A DNA stretch of 64,000 nucleotides from JACKBK01 sp963707275 (lineage in GTDB: Bacteria; Chloroflexota; Anaerolineae; JAAEKA01): contig CAVPPH010000002.1 in NCBI GenBank assembly GCA_963707275.1, positions 310,001 to 374,000 on the forward strand, written 5' to 3'. A model generated the notes under the pieces. The model ran no database searches. It had not been told where the DNA came from and saw only the letters and a program-made list of their open reading frames with translations. Position numbers and translations under genes: made by a program. Position 1 is the first letter of the stretch, and each line of letters begins with the position of its first letter. This document shows, in pieces, positions 47,293-56,939 of the stretch.

Positions 47293-47524
47293 AGGGTCCT
47301 TCTCCTTTTCGTGGCGTGCAAATGGGTGGATCAACAACCGAACGGTTACACCAAACTGCTGCGGAACGGGCTCTCTCGCCGGGCGTACTGAGAGGAGAGC
47401 ATACCGCTGCAATCAAGTCGAGGACAGGACGTGCCTTCAAGGCGATCAATGATGAGCGGCGGTGGGCAGGGCGCACTGAAGCCGATATTGGCATCGATAA
47501 TAAGCCCCGAAGAAGACAAATGTG

Positions 47525-47553
47525 ATTATAAGCAAACAGCGGGTGCTTGTCAA
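47525..47553 (-). promoter_or_regulatory. Consensus sigma-70 promoter of the nucleoside importer operon
   Basis: On the minus strand TTGACA (47553-47548), 17-base spacer, TATAAT (47530-47525): a perfect consensus match. Transcription would start near 47518, leaving a ~226-base leader before the BMP lipoprotein gene. The leader contains a GCTCTC/GAGAGC hairpin (about 47370-47400) but no riboswitch consensus I can recognise. The remaining upstream sequence to 47630 shows nothing further. Confidence 0.8.
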
Positions 47554-47630
47554 TCGCATTTCGCAATGAAAACAAACACCCGCACACATTATGTTGCGGG
47601 CGGGCGTTTGTGCATGAAAACTTGCCGGTG

Positions 47631-47948
47631 TTACGGTTGGCGTTCGCTGCTGGCGACAACTTCGAACATCTCGAACTGGTTGCGGCCGCTGTAGGCCTCA
47701 GGCGGCAAGCTGCCAGATCGGGCGTGTCCCTGCTTGAACTCGTCCGAACTGACCCAGGCGTCGAACTGCTCTTTGGACTCCCAGTAGGTCAGGACAACAT
47801 AGGGCGTGTCCGGCGTGGCCGGGCGCAGCACGTGGTTCGAGACAAAGCCAGGCATGGTGTCCACCAGACCGGCCCGGTCGGCGAAACGAGCTTCGAACGC
47901 CTCGGCGTATTCGGGGTTCACGGGGATGCGGTTAGCGGTAACTATCAT
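47631..47948 (-). CDS. Antibiotic biosynthesis monooxygenase (ABM) domain protein
   Basis: A 105-residue dimeric alpha+beta-barrel protein of the ABM/heme-degrading-like group. MIVTANRIPVNPEYAEAFEARF, GFVSNHVLRP, PYVVLTYWESKEQFDAWVSSDEF and a C-terminal FEMFEV strand give the fold. Such proteins are small monooxygenases or IsdG-like heme oxygenases; the heme ligand His/Asn pattern is not decisive here. The start is supported by GAGGAG. Intact. Confidence 0.85.
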   Translation of the reverse strand: MIVTANRIPVNPEYAEAFEARFADRAGLVDTMPGFVSNHVLRPATPDTPYVVLTYWESKEQFDAWVSSDEFKQGHARSGSLPPEAYSGRNQFEMFEVVASSERQP

Positions 47949-47964
47949 GGATTCTCCTCTTATG

Positions 47965-48009
47965 CAACAGGACTGGCGCGCTTTGCGAGAATCGCTGCCA
48001 GTCCTGTTG
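47965..48009. terminator. 13-bp hairpin between the ABM and tandem-SBP genes
   Basis: CAACAGGACTGGC (47965-47977) and GCCAGTCCTGTTG (47997-48009). Relatives of the AGGACTGNCAGTCCT motif occur near 38691-38706 and 45943-45957, so it may be a repeat as well as a terminator. Confidence 0.55.
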
Positions 48010-48033
48010 TTTGGTCAGTCAAGTCGCGTCAGG

Positions 48034-48094
48034 TTCGTAGGTGGCGATTTGTCGCCGTTCTGCTCGTAGATTGAGCTGAAGCGCCACCTACGAA
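48034..48094. terminator. Hairpin just downstream of the tandem-SBP gene
   Basis: TTCGTAGGTGGCG (48034-48046) pairs with CGCCACCTACGAA (48082-48094), six bases past the stop codon at 48100. Likely terminator; no T run. Confidence 0.6.
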
Positions 48095-48099
48095 TTTGT

Positions 48100-49747
48100 C
48101 TACTGCCCCGGCTGGTAGACGAAGAACCACTTGGTGTTCAGGTGGTCCAGGAAGCCATCTTCTTCCATCGAAGCGATGGCAGCATTGACGGGTGCTACCA
48201 GGTCGCTGCCGGGGGTGAAGATGAAGCCGAAGTCTTCGCTGGCCAGCGGCCCGCCGACGACCTTGAGCTTGTCGGGGTTGGCGCCAATGTAGCCCTTGCT
48301 GGAAGCGGCGTCGGTCAGCACCATATCCACATCGCCGTTGAGCAGCGCCTGCACCGATGCACCGAAGGTGTCGAACAGCTTGATGCGCGGGTTGGCCTCG
48401 TCGCCGTCCAATACGTTGTAGACCGCAGCGTAGAAGTTGGTGGTGCCGGCCTGCGAGCCGATCAGCAGCTCAGGGTCGGCCGCAAAAGCCTCCGGGGCGT
48501 CGAAACGAGTCTCGTCGGCGCGCACCAGCATGAACTGCTCGGAGCGCAGGTAGGGGTCGGAGAAGTCTACTTGTCCTTTGCGCTCGTCGTTGATGGTGAT
48601 GCCGTCCATGCCGACGTCGAACTGGCCTTCGCGCACCGCTGAGATCATGGTGTCCCAGGCGGTGATGTTCCAGTTGACGGTGCAATTGATGCGCTGGCAG
48701 ATCTCATTCATCGCGTCGTATTCCCAGCCCACCGCCTCGCCAGTCTTGGGATCGACGAAGTTCAGCGGGGTGTAGGCGTTTTCGGTGACCGCGACGATCT
48801 CACGCCCGCCCAGGTCGGGCAGGGTGTCGTAGATGTCGTCGCCAGACGGGTTGCTGACGAAGAACCAGCGGTAGTTGAGGTAGCCGAGGTAGCCGTCTTT
48901 TTTCATATCCGCGATCGCGGCATTAAAAGGCCCGGTCAGGTCGCTGCCCGGCGTAAAGATGAAGCCAAACTCCTCGGTTCCCAGCGGTTCGCCGACGGTC
49001 TTCAGTTCGTCAGGGTTCGCGCCGATGTAGCCACTGGTCGATGCCGCGTCCATCAGCACCATGTCCACGTCGCCGTTGAGCAGCGCCTGCACGGCCGCGC
49101 CGAAGGTTTCGAACAGCTTGATGCGCGGGTTGGCCTCGTCGCCGTCCAGCACCTCGTAGACCGCGGTGTAGAAGTTGGTGGTGCCGGCCTGTGAGCCGAT
49201 CAGCAGGTCAGGATCGGCGGCGAACTCCGCTGGCGTTCGCAAAGCGATCCTCATCGGCGCGCACCAGCATGAACTGCTGCGACACCATGTAGGGGTCGGA
49301 GAAATCGACCTGTCCCTTGCGCTCGTCGGTGATGGTGATGCCGTCCATGCCGATGTCGAACTGGCCCTCGCGGATGGCGGAGATCATGGTGTCCCAGGCG
49401 GTCACCTGCCAGTCAACGGTGCAGTTCAGCCGGCGGCACGCTTCGTTGACAGCGTCGTATTCCCAGCCGACAGCTTTGCCGGTCCGCGGGTCGATAAAGT
49501 TCAGCGGCACGTAGTCGTTACCGGTGACGGCGACCACAGTTCGTCCGCCCAGATCGGGCAGCGCGCCGTCGGTGGCGGCTGGCTGTGCAGCAGACGCCGT
49601 CGTTTCGACTGCCGCGGGCTGCTCGGCCGGCTCTTCAGTCGCCCCGGCTGGCGCAGTGGTCGGCGCTGTGGCTGGCGCCGTCGTGCAGGCTGCCACCAGC
49701 AGCGCGAGGATCAAGAAGGCTATCAAAACAAGAGATTTGTTTCGCAC
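48100..49747 (-). CDS. Tandem (two-domain) family-3 solute-binding lipoprotein, one frameshift
   Basis: About 548 residues with two complete bacterial extracellular solute-binding family 3 domains in one chain. The lipobox is ALLVAAC (Cys21), then a Pro/Thr/Ala linker. Each domain shows the same order: DLGGRTVVAVTGNDYVPLNF or DLGGREIVAVTENAYTPLNF, AWDTMISA, GQFDIGMDGIT (or DVGMDGIT), ERKGQVDFSDPY, LLIGSQAGTTNFY and YLGYLNYRWFF (or FLDHLNTKWFF). The frame changes near 49235 inside the first domain. The sequences suggest amino-acid or related small-ligand binding. No polar-amino-acid permease or ATPase is adjacent. Confidence 0.85.
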
Positions 49748-49851
49748 GGTTGGGTCTCCTTTTTCAGACGGTGAGGTTGGGCGATCTCTGGCGCGATAGG
49801 CGGGTCAGCCAGATGCTCCGCTGACTATTATACGCTGCGCGCGGGATTTCG

Positions 49852-50758
49852 TTAAACGGTCTGCTCGGCCGGCGCTTCGATCTGGCGCGCGGCAGACTGA
49901 TCAGAGGCGGGCAGGGCATTCAGGAGAGGCAGGGCGACGGCTGGCGAGGCGGGCACTGGCGGGCCGTGCAGCCAGTCCCAGCCCTTGCGCGCGGTCGATA
50001 CCTGCACCACCATGATCCAGAAGATCAGCAACGACAACAGCAACGGGAAGATGAAGGTGATTACCGGGGTAGCGTCCTGCACGAAGTCAACGACGGCCTT
50101 GTAACGCAGCGCCAGCGCCTGGTATTCCTGCACGGCCAGCCGCGAGTCACTCAGGGTCGTGTTGACGTCGCCTACGGCCGCGCCCAGGTCGCGGGTTGCG
50201 CTGGCCAGGGTCGGCAGGTTGTCCACCGACGCAGTCACCTGCTCGCCCAGTTGCTCCAACCCGACAGGCAGGCTCTCAAGGCTGACGCTGATGTCGTTCA
50301 GCGCCTGTGAAAGCGGCACCTCAGGGCTGTAGGCGATGTTCAGCAGCGGTAACTGGGAGAGAATAGTCAGCACGCCGTCCACGGTTTCTGCGCTCTTTTG
50401 CGCGGTGCGGATGGTCGCGTTGGCGGCTGTCGAGCGCGGCCGGCACGCCCGTGCCGACCAGATCACCGACCGTTTGCAGCGCGGGTGTGGTGCTGTCCAG
50501 CGTCGTCGCCAGCGAGTCGACCGTGCGCTGCGTGCTGGCGACCAGATCGCCGGCTGTCGCCAGACCGTCATCGACGACGCCCAGCGTGTACCCGGTGACC
50601 TCCAGCGTGTCCGACGCCAACGCCAGGCCGGCCGTCATGGTGTCGGTGATCGGCTTGCGCACGATCCAAACGCCGACCAGCGCAGCCAGGCTAAACAGTA
50701 AACTGACGATGGAAATGATGATCAGCGTCGCGCCGCCGATCCGTTTGAGTGGTGGCAT
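49852..50758 (-). CDS. Two-helix membrane protein with long extracytoplasmic helical region, one frameshift
   Basis: About 301 residues. An N-terminal helix (LIIISIVSLLFSLAALVGVW) and a C-terminal helix (VITFIFPLLLSLLIFWIMVV) enclose some 200 residues rich in heptad-like Ala/Leu/Thr patterns (for example TAGDLVASTQRTVDSLATTLD), probably a coiled coil. A frame change occurs near 50428. The short cytoplasmic tail is Pro/Ala-rich. I do not recognise a characterised family; the topology recalls MCP-like or methyl-accepting stalks without a signalling domain. Confidence 0.6.
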
Positions 50759-50780
50759 AGCAGGAACCTCAATTCACTGG

Positions 50781-50880
50781 TGCTCGTACTTCTACTCCTA
50801 CTCTTCCTCGTACTCGTACTTTTCCGAAAGATCGAGCGGAGAACCGGACGAGTACGAGTAGGAGTACAAGTACGAGCAAG
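50781..50880. repeat. TACTCGTCC-type palindromic repeat, copy 2
   Basis: CTCGTACTTCTACTCCTACTC... pairs with ...GAGTAGGAGTACAAGTACGAG. It fills the gap between the membrane protein start and the M16C peptidase stop. Confidence 0.82.
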
Positions 50881-50883
50881 AGA

Positions 50884-53840
50884 TTACAGCACCGGCGTCA
50901 CAGCCAGTTTCGGGTCGAGGCTGTCGTTGGCGGCGGCGATGGCCTGGGCCGAACCCAGCACCGCCACCGAGCCGGTGCGCGCCACCTCGTCCAGCAGACC
51001 AGCGAAGGATCGTACATCCGCCACCGTGGTCGCCAGAACCTCGTCGCGTAGCCGCTGGCGCAGGTCATCGTCGTAGCCGGTCAGGTAGCGCACCATGGAG
51101 GTGAAGCCCTTGGCGTCGGGTAGCTGGTAGCTGTCCAGTTGGCCGATCACGCCGATGATGATCTTATCCACGTCGCTTTGCGTCAGCGGCGCCTCGCGCA
51201 GATAGCTGGCCGTCGCGTCGTAGGTCTTCAGCGTGTTCAGCAGGTTCGGGTCGCGGTAGGACACGTAGGTCAGCACGCCCGACAGGTTGTCGAAGACCAG
51301 GAAGCCGCCGTACGCGCCGCCCTGCACCCGCACCCGGTCCCACATCCACGTGTTGTCGAGGAACTTGACCGTCACGAAGGCCGATCCCTTTAGTTCGTAG
51401 CCCAGATCATAGAGGCTGGCTGCCTTGCCGACGTAGTTCACCTGCGCCGGGATCGTCAGACCCTCGGGACCGCCAACCGGCGCGGGCGTCCAGTCAGGCT
51501 GATCGGCAGCGCCGCCGACCGGCAGCGCCTCCACCAGTCCGGCCAGTTGCGGCAGGAAGGCCGGCAAGCCGTCCTCGTCCGCGGGCAGCGTCACGTTGCA
51601 CAGCAGGCCAGCCCGGTTGATCAGCGCGGCGCGCACCGCTTCCAGATCGGCCAGCACGCCGGCCCAGTCGCTGTCGATGCGCGCGGCCAGGCTGCGCAGG
51701 AAGAGCAGGTAGTCGATACCGCCGGCCTGCTCCGCCACCCAGTCGGCGACGTTGTAGCGGGCGCGCAAGCGGCCGAGCACAACCCGATGGCCGGCCGGAG
51801 ATCAGGCTGGCCTCCTGGCCTGCCTTTTCCTCCAGCACGATCTGGCGGAAGCGGGCCTGGTTGTCCAGTTTGGCAGTCAGCAGCACATCGCGCAGAATGT
51901 CCAGCAGCGCCTGGCTCTTGTCCATCGTTGCCTTGCCGCGCAGCATGAGACGCGCCGAAGGCTGTCCGGCGAAGGTCGTCGCCGCGTGCAGGGAACGGCT
52001 GATGCCGCCGGTCTCACGTCCGATGCGCTGCGAAAGCTTGACGAAATCCTCGGTTTCGGTGCCCATGCCCAGCAGCAGCCGGCCGAACAGTTCGCCGTAG
52101 GGCAGCAGGCGCTGTGGCAGACGGCGCAGGTCAAAGGCCAGATCGAGGTAGACGATGCCGTTGGTGAAGATGTCGTGGGTCAACACCGGCACGCCGGCCA
52201 GTTCAGTCGTATCGATGGGAATGCGTCGCGCCTCGCGCTCCAGGTCGGCCAGCGTCAGGGTCGGGATGGCAGCCACGGCCGCGGGCGAATCGGGACGGTC
52301 CTGCTCTGCCTTCAGCCGCTCCATGGTCGCCAGCACCTGCTGGACGTCAGCAGTCGCTCATCACCGCCCGCGCGGCGTCCAGACGGGCGCGCTCGGCCGC
52401 CTCGGCCTGCTCGCGCGCGTCGGGATCGGGCTGAAGCAGCACCACGGTGCGGTGGCTGTTGTTCAGCAGATGCGCCTCGATCAGCGACTTCGAAGGTGCG
52501 CGGGTTGTCGGCCAGGTGCTGCTTGATGCTGCTCAGTTGCTCCTCGAATTCCAGCCCGGCCAGCGGGTCGCCGCCGTGCTGCCAGAGCTGTATCGCGCTC
52601 ATGGCATACATCAGGCCGCGCGGGAATGCGCCGGTGTTGGCCTCGCGCAGCCGGAACTCGACCGTGTTCAGCGACGCGGCCAGCATGTCGGGGTCGATGC
52701 CGTCCGCGGCCAGGCTGGCCAGCGTCTCCAGCACCAGCGATTCCACTTTGTCCGCGTCGCCTGTGGCGATGCCCTTCAGCCCGGTGGAAAAGATGGCCTG
52801 GCGGTAGTGCGGCCCGTAGCCGCCGCCGGTCAGGTCGTCGCCCAGGCCGGAGTCGATCAGCGCCTTGCGCAGCGGCGAGGCCTGTGTGCCGACCAGCGCG
52901 TGCGAGAGCACCTGCAAGGCGAGTGTCGTGTCAACGTCGGTGATCTCGTTGAGCAGCCAGTTGATCGTGACGTAGCTGCGCTTCGGGTCGTCCCCGTTGC
53001 TGCCGGCCGCGCCGTTGGTCTCGCCGGCCGGTCCGGCATCGTAACCATAGGCAAAACGGCGCGTTTCGCGATAGCCGCGGCTGAGAAGTGATATCCGGCG
53101 CGGGCGGCGCAGCCTCGAATTTGCTCAGATACGCGTCCATCATCCGCAGCCGCTCGTCCGAGTGGTCATCGCCGTAGAAGATGATCGTGGCGTTGGAGGG
53201 ATGATAGTAGCGGCGGTGGAAGCTGCGGAACTGTTCGTAGGTCAGGTCAGGGATGACCGCGGGATCGCCGCCCGAATCCAGACTGTAGACGTTGTCGGGG
53301 AAGAGCGACTGCTGGGTGAAGCGGCCGATCAGGCTGTCGGGCGATGAATAGACGCCCTTCATCTCGTTGAAGACGACACCTTTGTAGGTCAGCGGCGCGT
53401 CAGTGCCTTCGGTCTCATAGTGCCAGCCCTGGTTCTGCAAGGTCTCGCGGCGTGAGAAGAGGCTTGAAGACCGCGTCGAGGTAGACGCTGACCAGGTTGT
53501 GGAAGTCCTGGCGATTCTGGCTGGCCACCGGATACATGGTACGGTCAGGGCCGGTGAACGCGTTGAGAAAGGTGTTCAGCGAGCCTTTGCGCAGCTCCTT
53601 GAACGGCTCCTTGACAGGGTAGGTCTCGGAGCCGCAGAGCACCGAGTGCTCCAGAATGTGCGGCAGGCCGGTCGAGTCCTCCGGCGGCGTGGCGAAAGCG
53701 ATGCAAAACAGCTTGTTTTCGTCGTCGTTTTCCAGTGACAGCAGGCGCGCGCCGGTCTTGCTGTGGCGATAGCGGCGGGCCAGCGAGTTGATCTCGGGGA
53801 TGTGTCGTTCTTCGACTAGTTCAAAACCGGCTACGGTCAT
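50884..53840 (-). CDS. M16C zinc metallopeptidase (presequence-protease-like), several frameshifts
   Basis: About 985 residues, the size of PreP/Cym1-type oligopeptidases that degrade free peptides in a closed chamber. The inverted zinc motif HILEH (residues 61-65) is in GLPHILEHSVLCGS, with SLNTFLNAFTGPDRTMYP following. Further blocks: YKGVVFNEMKGVYSSPD, FRSFHRRYYHPSNATIIFYGD, then the M16C-associated domain and the second half-barrel ending GGAYGGFLVFDN and YLREAPLTQSDVDKIIIG. Frames change near 53460, 53090, 52490, 52350 and 51785. The start (53838-53840) is preceded by AAGGAG. One gene after frame repair. Confidence 0.86.
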
Positions 53841-53917
53841 GTGTTGTTCTCTCCTTACGTGGTCTGTGCAGCATTCTACCAAGGGTGACGGTGGACTCCA
53901 AATGCCCTGGCTGCTAC

Positions 53918-53946
53918 TTGCCTGTAAAGGCAACCTGCATTACAGT
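53918..53946 (+). promoter_or_regulatory. Candidate sigma-70 promoter for a leaderless transcript
   Basis: TTGCCT (53918-53923), 17-base spacer, TACAGT (53941-53946). The next gene's ATG is at 53953, where the transcript itself should begin, and there is no Shine-Dalgarno. Confidence 0.45.
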
Positions 53947-53952
53947 TGGGCC

Positions 53953-54678
53953 ATGACAAACGACACCTTTGACATCCTGTTTCTGATCGCGCGCCCGGCT
54001 GCGGGCAAGAGCGAGATCATCGACTATCTGAAGCGCAGCGACGAAGCGGAGCGCAGGCGGCGCTTTCACATCGGCGCGTTCGACGAGATCGACGATTTCC
54101 CCATGCTGTGGACCTGGTTCGAGGAGGATGCGATCCTGACGCGCATGGGCCAGCCGCGCCTGCATTCCGACGCTGACGGCTACTTTCTGCACGACTATCT
54201 TTGGCACGTGCTGATCGAACGGATGGCGCTGGATTACCGCAAGCTGCTGCGCGAGACGCCCGGCTACCACGCGTCGCGCACCAACATCGTGGAGTTCGCG
54301 CGCGGCGCGGAGCATGGCGGCTGGCAGGCTGCGTTTCCCCACTTCCCCGCGGAGATGCTGCGCCGCGGCGCGATCTTGTACATCAACGTGAGTTGGGAGG
54401 AGTCGCTGCGCAAGAACCGGCGCCGCTTCAACCCGGAGCGCCCCGACAGCATCCTGGAACATGCCCTGCCCGATGAGAAGATGGAACGGCTCTACCGCGC
54501 CAGCGACTGGGCCGAGTTCACGGCGAGCGACCCGCAGTTCGTCACGGTCAACGACGTGCGTGTCCCCTATGCAGTGTTTGAGAACGAGGATGACGTGACG
54601 ACCCCGCGCGGCGCGGCACTGGGCGAACGGCTGGAGGAAGCGCTGACGCGGCTGTGGAAACTGCGTACGACGGTTTAG
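53953..54678 (+). CDS. P-loop protein of unknown function (nucleotide kinase-like)
   Basis: A 241-residue protein with an N-terminal P-loop variant IARPAAGKSEII (Lys19, Ser20). HIGAFDEIDDFPMLWTWFEEDAIL follows (quoted in part), with an acidic pair that could bind Mg. Later AILYINVSWEESLRKNRRRFNPER resembles the lid/Arg region of nucleoside-kinase-like folds. I do not recognise a characterised member. The start ATG at 53953 is just after a promoter-like element, suggesting leaderless translation; the frame is open upstream to 53788 but those codons look non-coding. Intact. Confidence 0.7.
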   Translation: MTNDTFDILFLIARPAAGKSEIIDYLKRSDEAERRRRFHIGAFDEIDDFPMLWTWFEEDAILTRMGQPRLHSDADGYFLHDYLWHVLIERMALDYRKLLRETPGYHASRTNIVEFARGAEHGGWQAAFPHFPAEMLRRGAILYINVSWEESLRKNRRRFNPERPDSILEHALPDEKMERLYRASDWAEFTASDPQFVTVNDVRVPYAVFENEDDVTTPRGAALGERLEEALTRLWKLRTTV

Positions 54679-54726
54679 TCCCGCCACTCGCTGAGCAGCG
54701 GGATACAGCGGAAGGAGTTTCAGAAT

Positions 54727-55449
54727 ATGGACGTAAACGGCAAAGTTACCATCATTACAGGTGCATCAGAGGGAATTGGCTTGGCTACTGCGCGGCTCTT
54801 TGCCGCTGAAGGCGCAAAAGTAGTGCTGGCGGCACGCTCCGCGGACAAACTCACAGCGACGGCTGAAGAACTGCGTCGGCAAGGCTTTGACGCCTTGGCG
54901 GTGCCGACCGATATGCGCGACTCGCCGTCGGTAGAGCAGCTGATCGAGACGGCCTTTCAACATTACGGAAGCGTTGACCTGCTGATCAACAATGCCGGTC
55001 AAGCTGCGGCCGGAGCCGTGGCCGCAATGAATGAGGATGACTTTCGCAAGATCCTCGACTTGAACGTTTTTGGGGCGCTGTATGCCATGCAAGCGGCCGT
55101 ACCCAAGATGCGCCAGGGCGGCGGCGGAGTCATCATCAACGTCAGTTCGATGGTTTCCAAGATGCACATTCCCGGTCTGGCGGCCTACGCCGCGACTAAA
55201 ACGGCGCTGAACATGCTGTCGGAAACCGCCCGGGTGGAGCTGGCGCCTGCGAATATTCGCGTGATCACGGTCTACCCGCGCATGACTGCAACAGATTTCG
55301 GTAAGAACTCGCTGGGCGACCGGGCAACTCGTCAAAGTCAAAGAGAGGGAGCGCCTGCGAACGTCGTGGTCGACAGCCCTGAGTATGTAGCGGAGAGGAT
55401 ATTGGCGGCGGCGCGGCACGAGCCGGCCGAGCAATACATGGATGGCTAA
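54727..55449 (+). CDS. Short-chain dehydrogenase/reductase
   Basis: Classical SDR of 240 residues. TGASEGIG (residues ~11-18) is the dinucleotide loop, followed by NNAGQAAAG, IINVSSMVSKM (catalytic Ser) and YAATKTALNML (YxxxK). The basic AARSADK after beta2 favours NADPH. GGAAGGAG precedes the start. Its stop overlaps the DUF4180 start by eight bases, so the two are co-translated. Substrate unknown. Confidence 0.9.
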   Translation: MDVNGKVTIITGASEGIGLATARLFAAEGAKVVLAARSADKLTATAEELRRQGFDALAVPTDMRDSPSVEQLIETAFQHYGSVDLLINNAGQAAAGAVAAMNEDDFRKILDLNVFGALYAMQAAVPKMRQGGGGVIINVSSMVSKMHIPGLAAYAATKTALNMLSETARVELAPANIRVITVYPRMTATDFGKNSLGDRATRQSQREGAPANVVVDSPEYVAERILAAARHEPAEQYMDG

Positions 55450-55861
55450 GGACGCACCGGTCCAGGCCACTCCGCTGGAACCAGGACAAATGAAACTCAC
55501 GCATATTGTCGGGAACGACATGACATTTGTCGAAGGCATCCCCGGTGAAGTAGCTCTGGCGAACACCGGCGATGTTGACCGTCTGATCGAAGCATGTTTC
55601 TCCGAAGGAGCCAGCGCTGCGCTTCTCTACGCAACGAATCTGCCGCTGGCCTTCTTCGACATCAGCTCGGGAGAAGCGGGGATTATCCTGCAAAAGTTGC
55701 GCACGTATTACATTCGACTGGCAGTTGTCTGCCCGCCGGGAAGCGTGACATTCAGCAGCCGTTTCAACGAGATGGTGATCGACGAAATGCCGAAAGGCCA
55801 TTTCAGGCTGTTCGAAACGCGGCAGGCTGCCGTTGACTGGCTTCAACGGCTTGCGACTTGA
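55442..55861 (+). CDS. DUF4180 family protein
   Basis: A 139-residue DUF4180 protein (function unknown). Family features: DVDRLIEACFSEGASAALLY, FFDISSGEAGIILQKLRTYYIRLAVV (quoted in part), FSSRFNEMVIDE and RLFETRQAAVDWL. The fold resembles an STAS-like alpha/beta domain with a conserved FFDI(S/R)(S/T)G(E/L)AG core. Coupled to the SDR gene by overlap. Intact. Confidence 0.85.
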   Translation: MAKDAPVQATPLEPGQMKLTHIVGNDMTFVEGIPGEVALANTGDVDRLIEACFSEGASAALLYATNLPLAFFDISSGEAGIILQKLRTYYIRLAVVCPPGSVTFSSRFNEMVIDEMPKGHFRLFETRQAAVDWLQRLAT

Positions 55862-55963
55862 AGTCGCTGGCGGCAGTGCGACGAAACGTTTTGCACCGCC
55901 GCCGCTCACGTGCGTTGACAGCCGGCAGGCGGGATGCTACAATCGCCGCGCTACTGGGTCATC

Positions 55964-56789
55964 ATGAACGTCAAATCGTTAGGTTATCGCACAGATCTGA
56001 TCTTCCTCGCTTTCGACGGCGAGATCATCGACCGCGGCCACTATCTGGTACTGCGCACGCCTACCAACCCAACTTTCTACTGGGGCAACTTCTTGCTTTT
56101 TTCGCAACCGCCCAGAGAGGGTGATTACAGCCGGTGGCTCGATCTGTTCGCGCTTGAAATTGGAGTCCCGCCCGAGACTGAACACCAGGTCTTTGGTTGG
56201 GACTCGGTCGATGGCGAGGAGGGCGTCGATCCAGCCCTTCCTCGACGTGGGTTTTCGCAGAAACAATGGCGTCGTTCTGACGTGCAGCGAACCGCGCGGC
56301 CCGGTCAGACCACCGGCCCAAGTCAGCATCCGCGCCCTGAAAACGGAAACCGAGTGGGAGCAGGTCGTCGAGGTCCAGGTCGCGTCCAGAGATCCCGAAC
56401 ACGAAGAGAGCGGCTATCGCGAATTCCGCAAGCGGCAGATGACGCGCTACCGGCAGATGATCGACGCCGGCCTGGGCGACTGGTATGGCGCCTTTGCCGG
56501 CCAGCAACTGGTGGCAGATTTGGGGCTTTTCCACGACCATGGCGTCGGCCGCTATCAATCGGTCGGGACACATCCCGACTTCCGCCGCCGCGGGATTGCC
56601 AGCGCGCTGATCGTCGCAGCGGGTCGTCAGGCCAAAGCCGCGTACGACCTGCACACGCTGGTCATCGTGGCCAAAGAGGCCACCAACGCGGCGCGCTTGT
56701 ACCAGTCGTTGGGCTTTCAGCCGACGGAGAAACAAGCAGGCTTGGAGCGCTGGCCGGGGATGGACCCGCTTGCGAGCGATGGCGGCTAA
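55964..56789 (+). CDS. GNAT family N-acetyltransferase, one frameshift
   Basis: About 275 residues in two parts. The N-terminal ~90 residues (MNVKSLGYRTDLIFLAFDGE, HYLVLRTPTNPTFYWGNFLLF) match a domain often placed before GNAT in such proteins. The GNAT fold follows: WYGAFAGQQLVADLGLF, then the acetyl-CoA loop THPDFRRRGIASALIVAAG, and NAARLYQSLGFQPTEKQ. One frame change occurs near 56230. Acceptor substrate unknown. Confidence 0.82.
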
Positions 56790-56939
56790 CCAGACGCGCA
56801 CAATTCTGACCGAGCCAGATTGGTAAGCGCGTTGACAGCGATCAGACGTGATGATAAAATCGCAGCAGTTGCGATTGTCACTTTCAAAGGGCGGGTCTCG
56901 CGAACTCCACACAGCTTCACAGCAGCTTTTCCACGAACA

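Noticed and set aside
47293..47520. Riboswitch in the importer leader
   Set aside because: No match to the core of known purine, TPP, SAM, preQ1 or cobalamin classes by eye; kept only as an unassigned leader.
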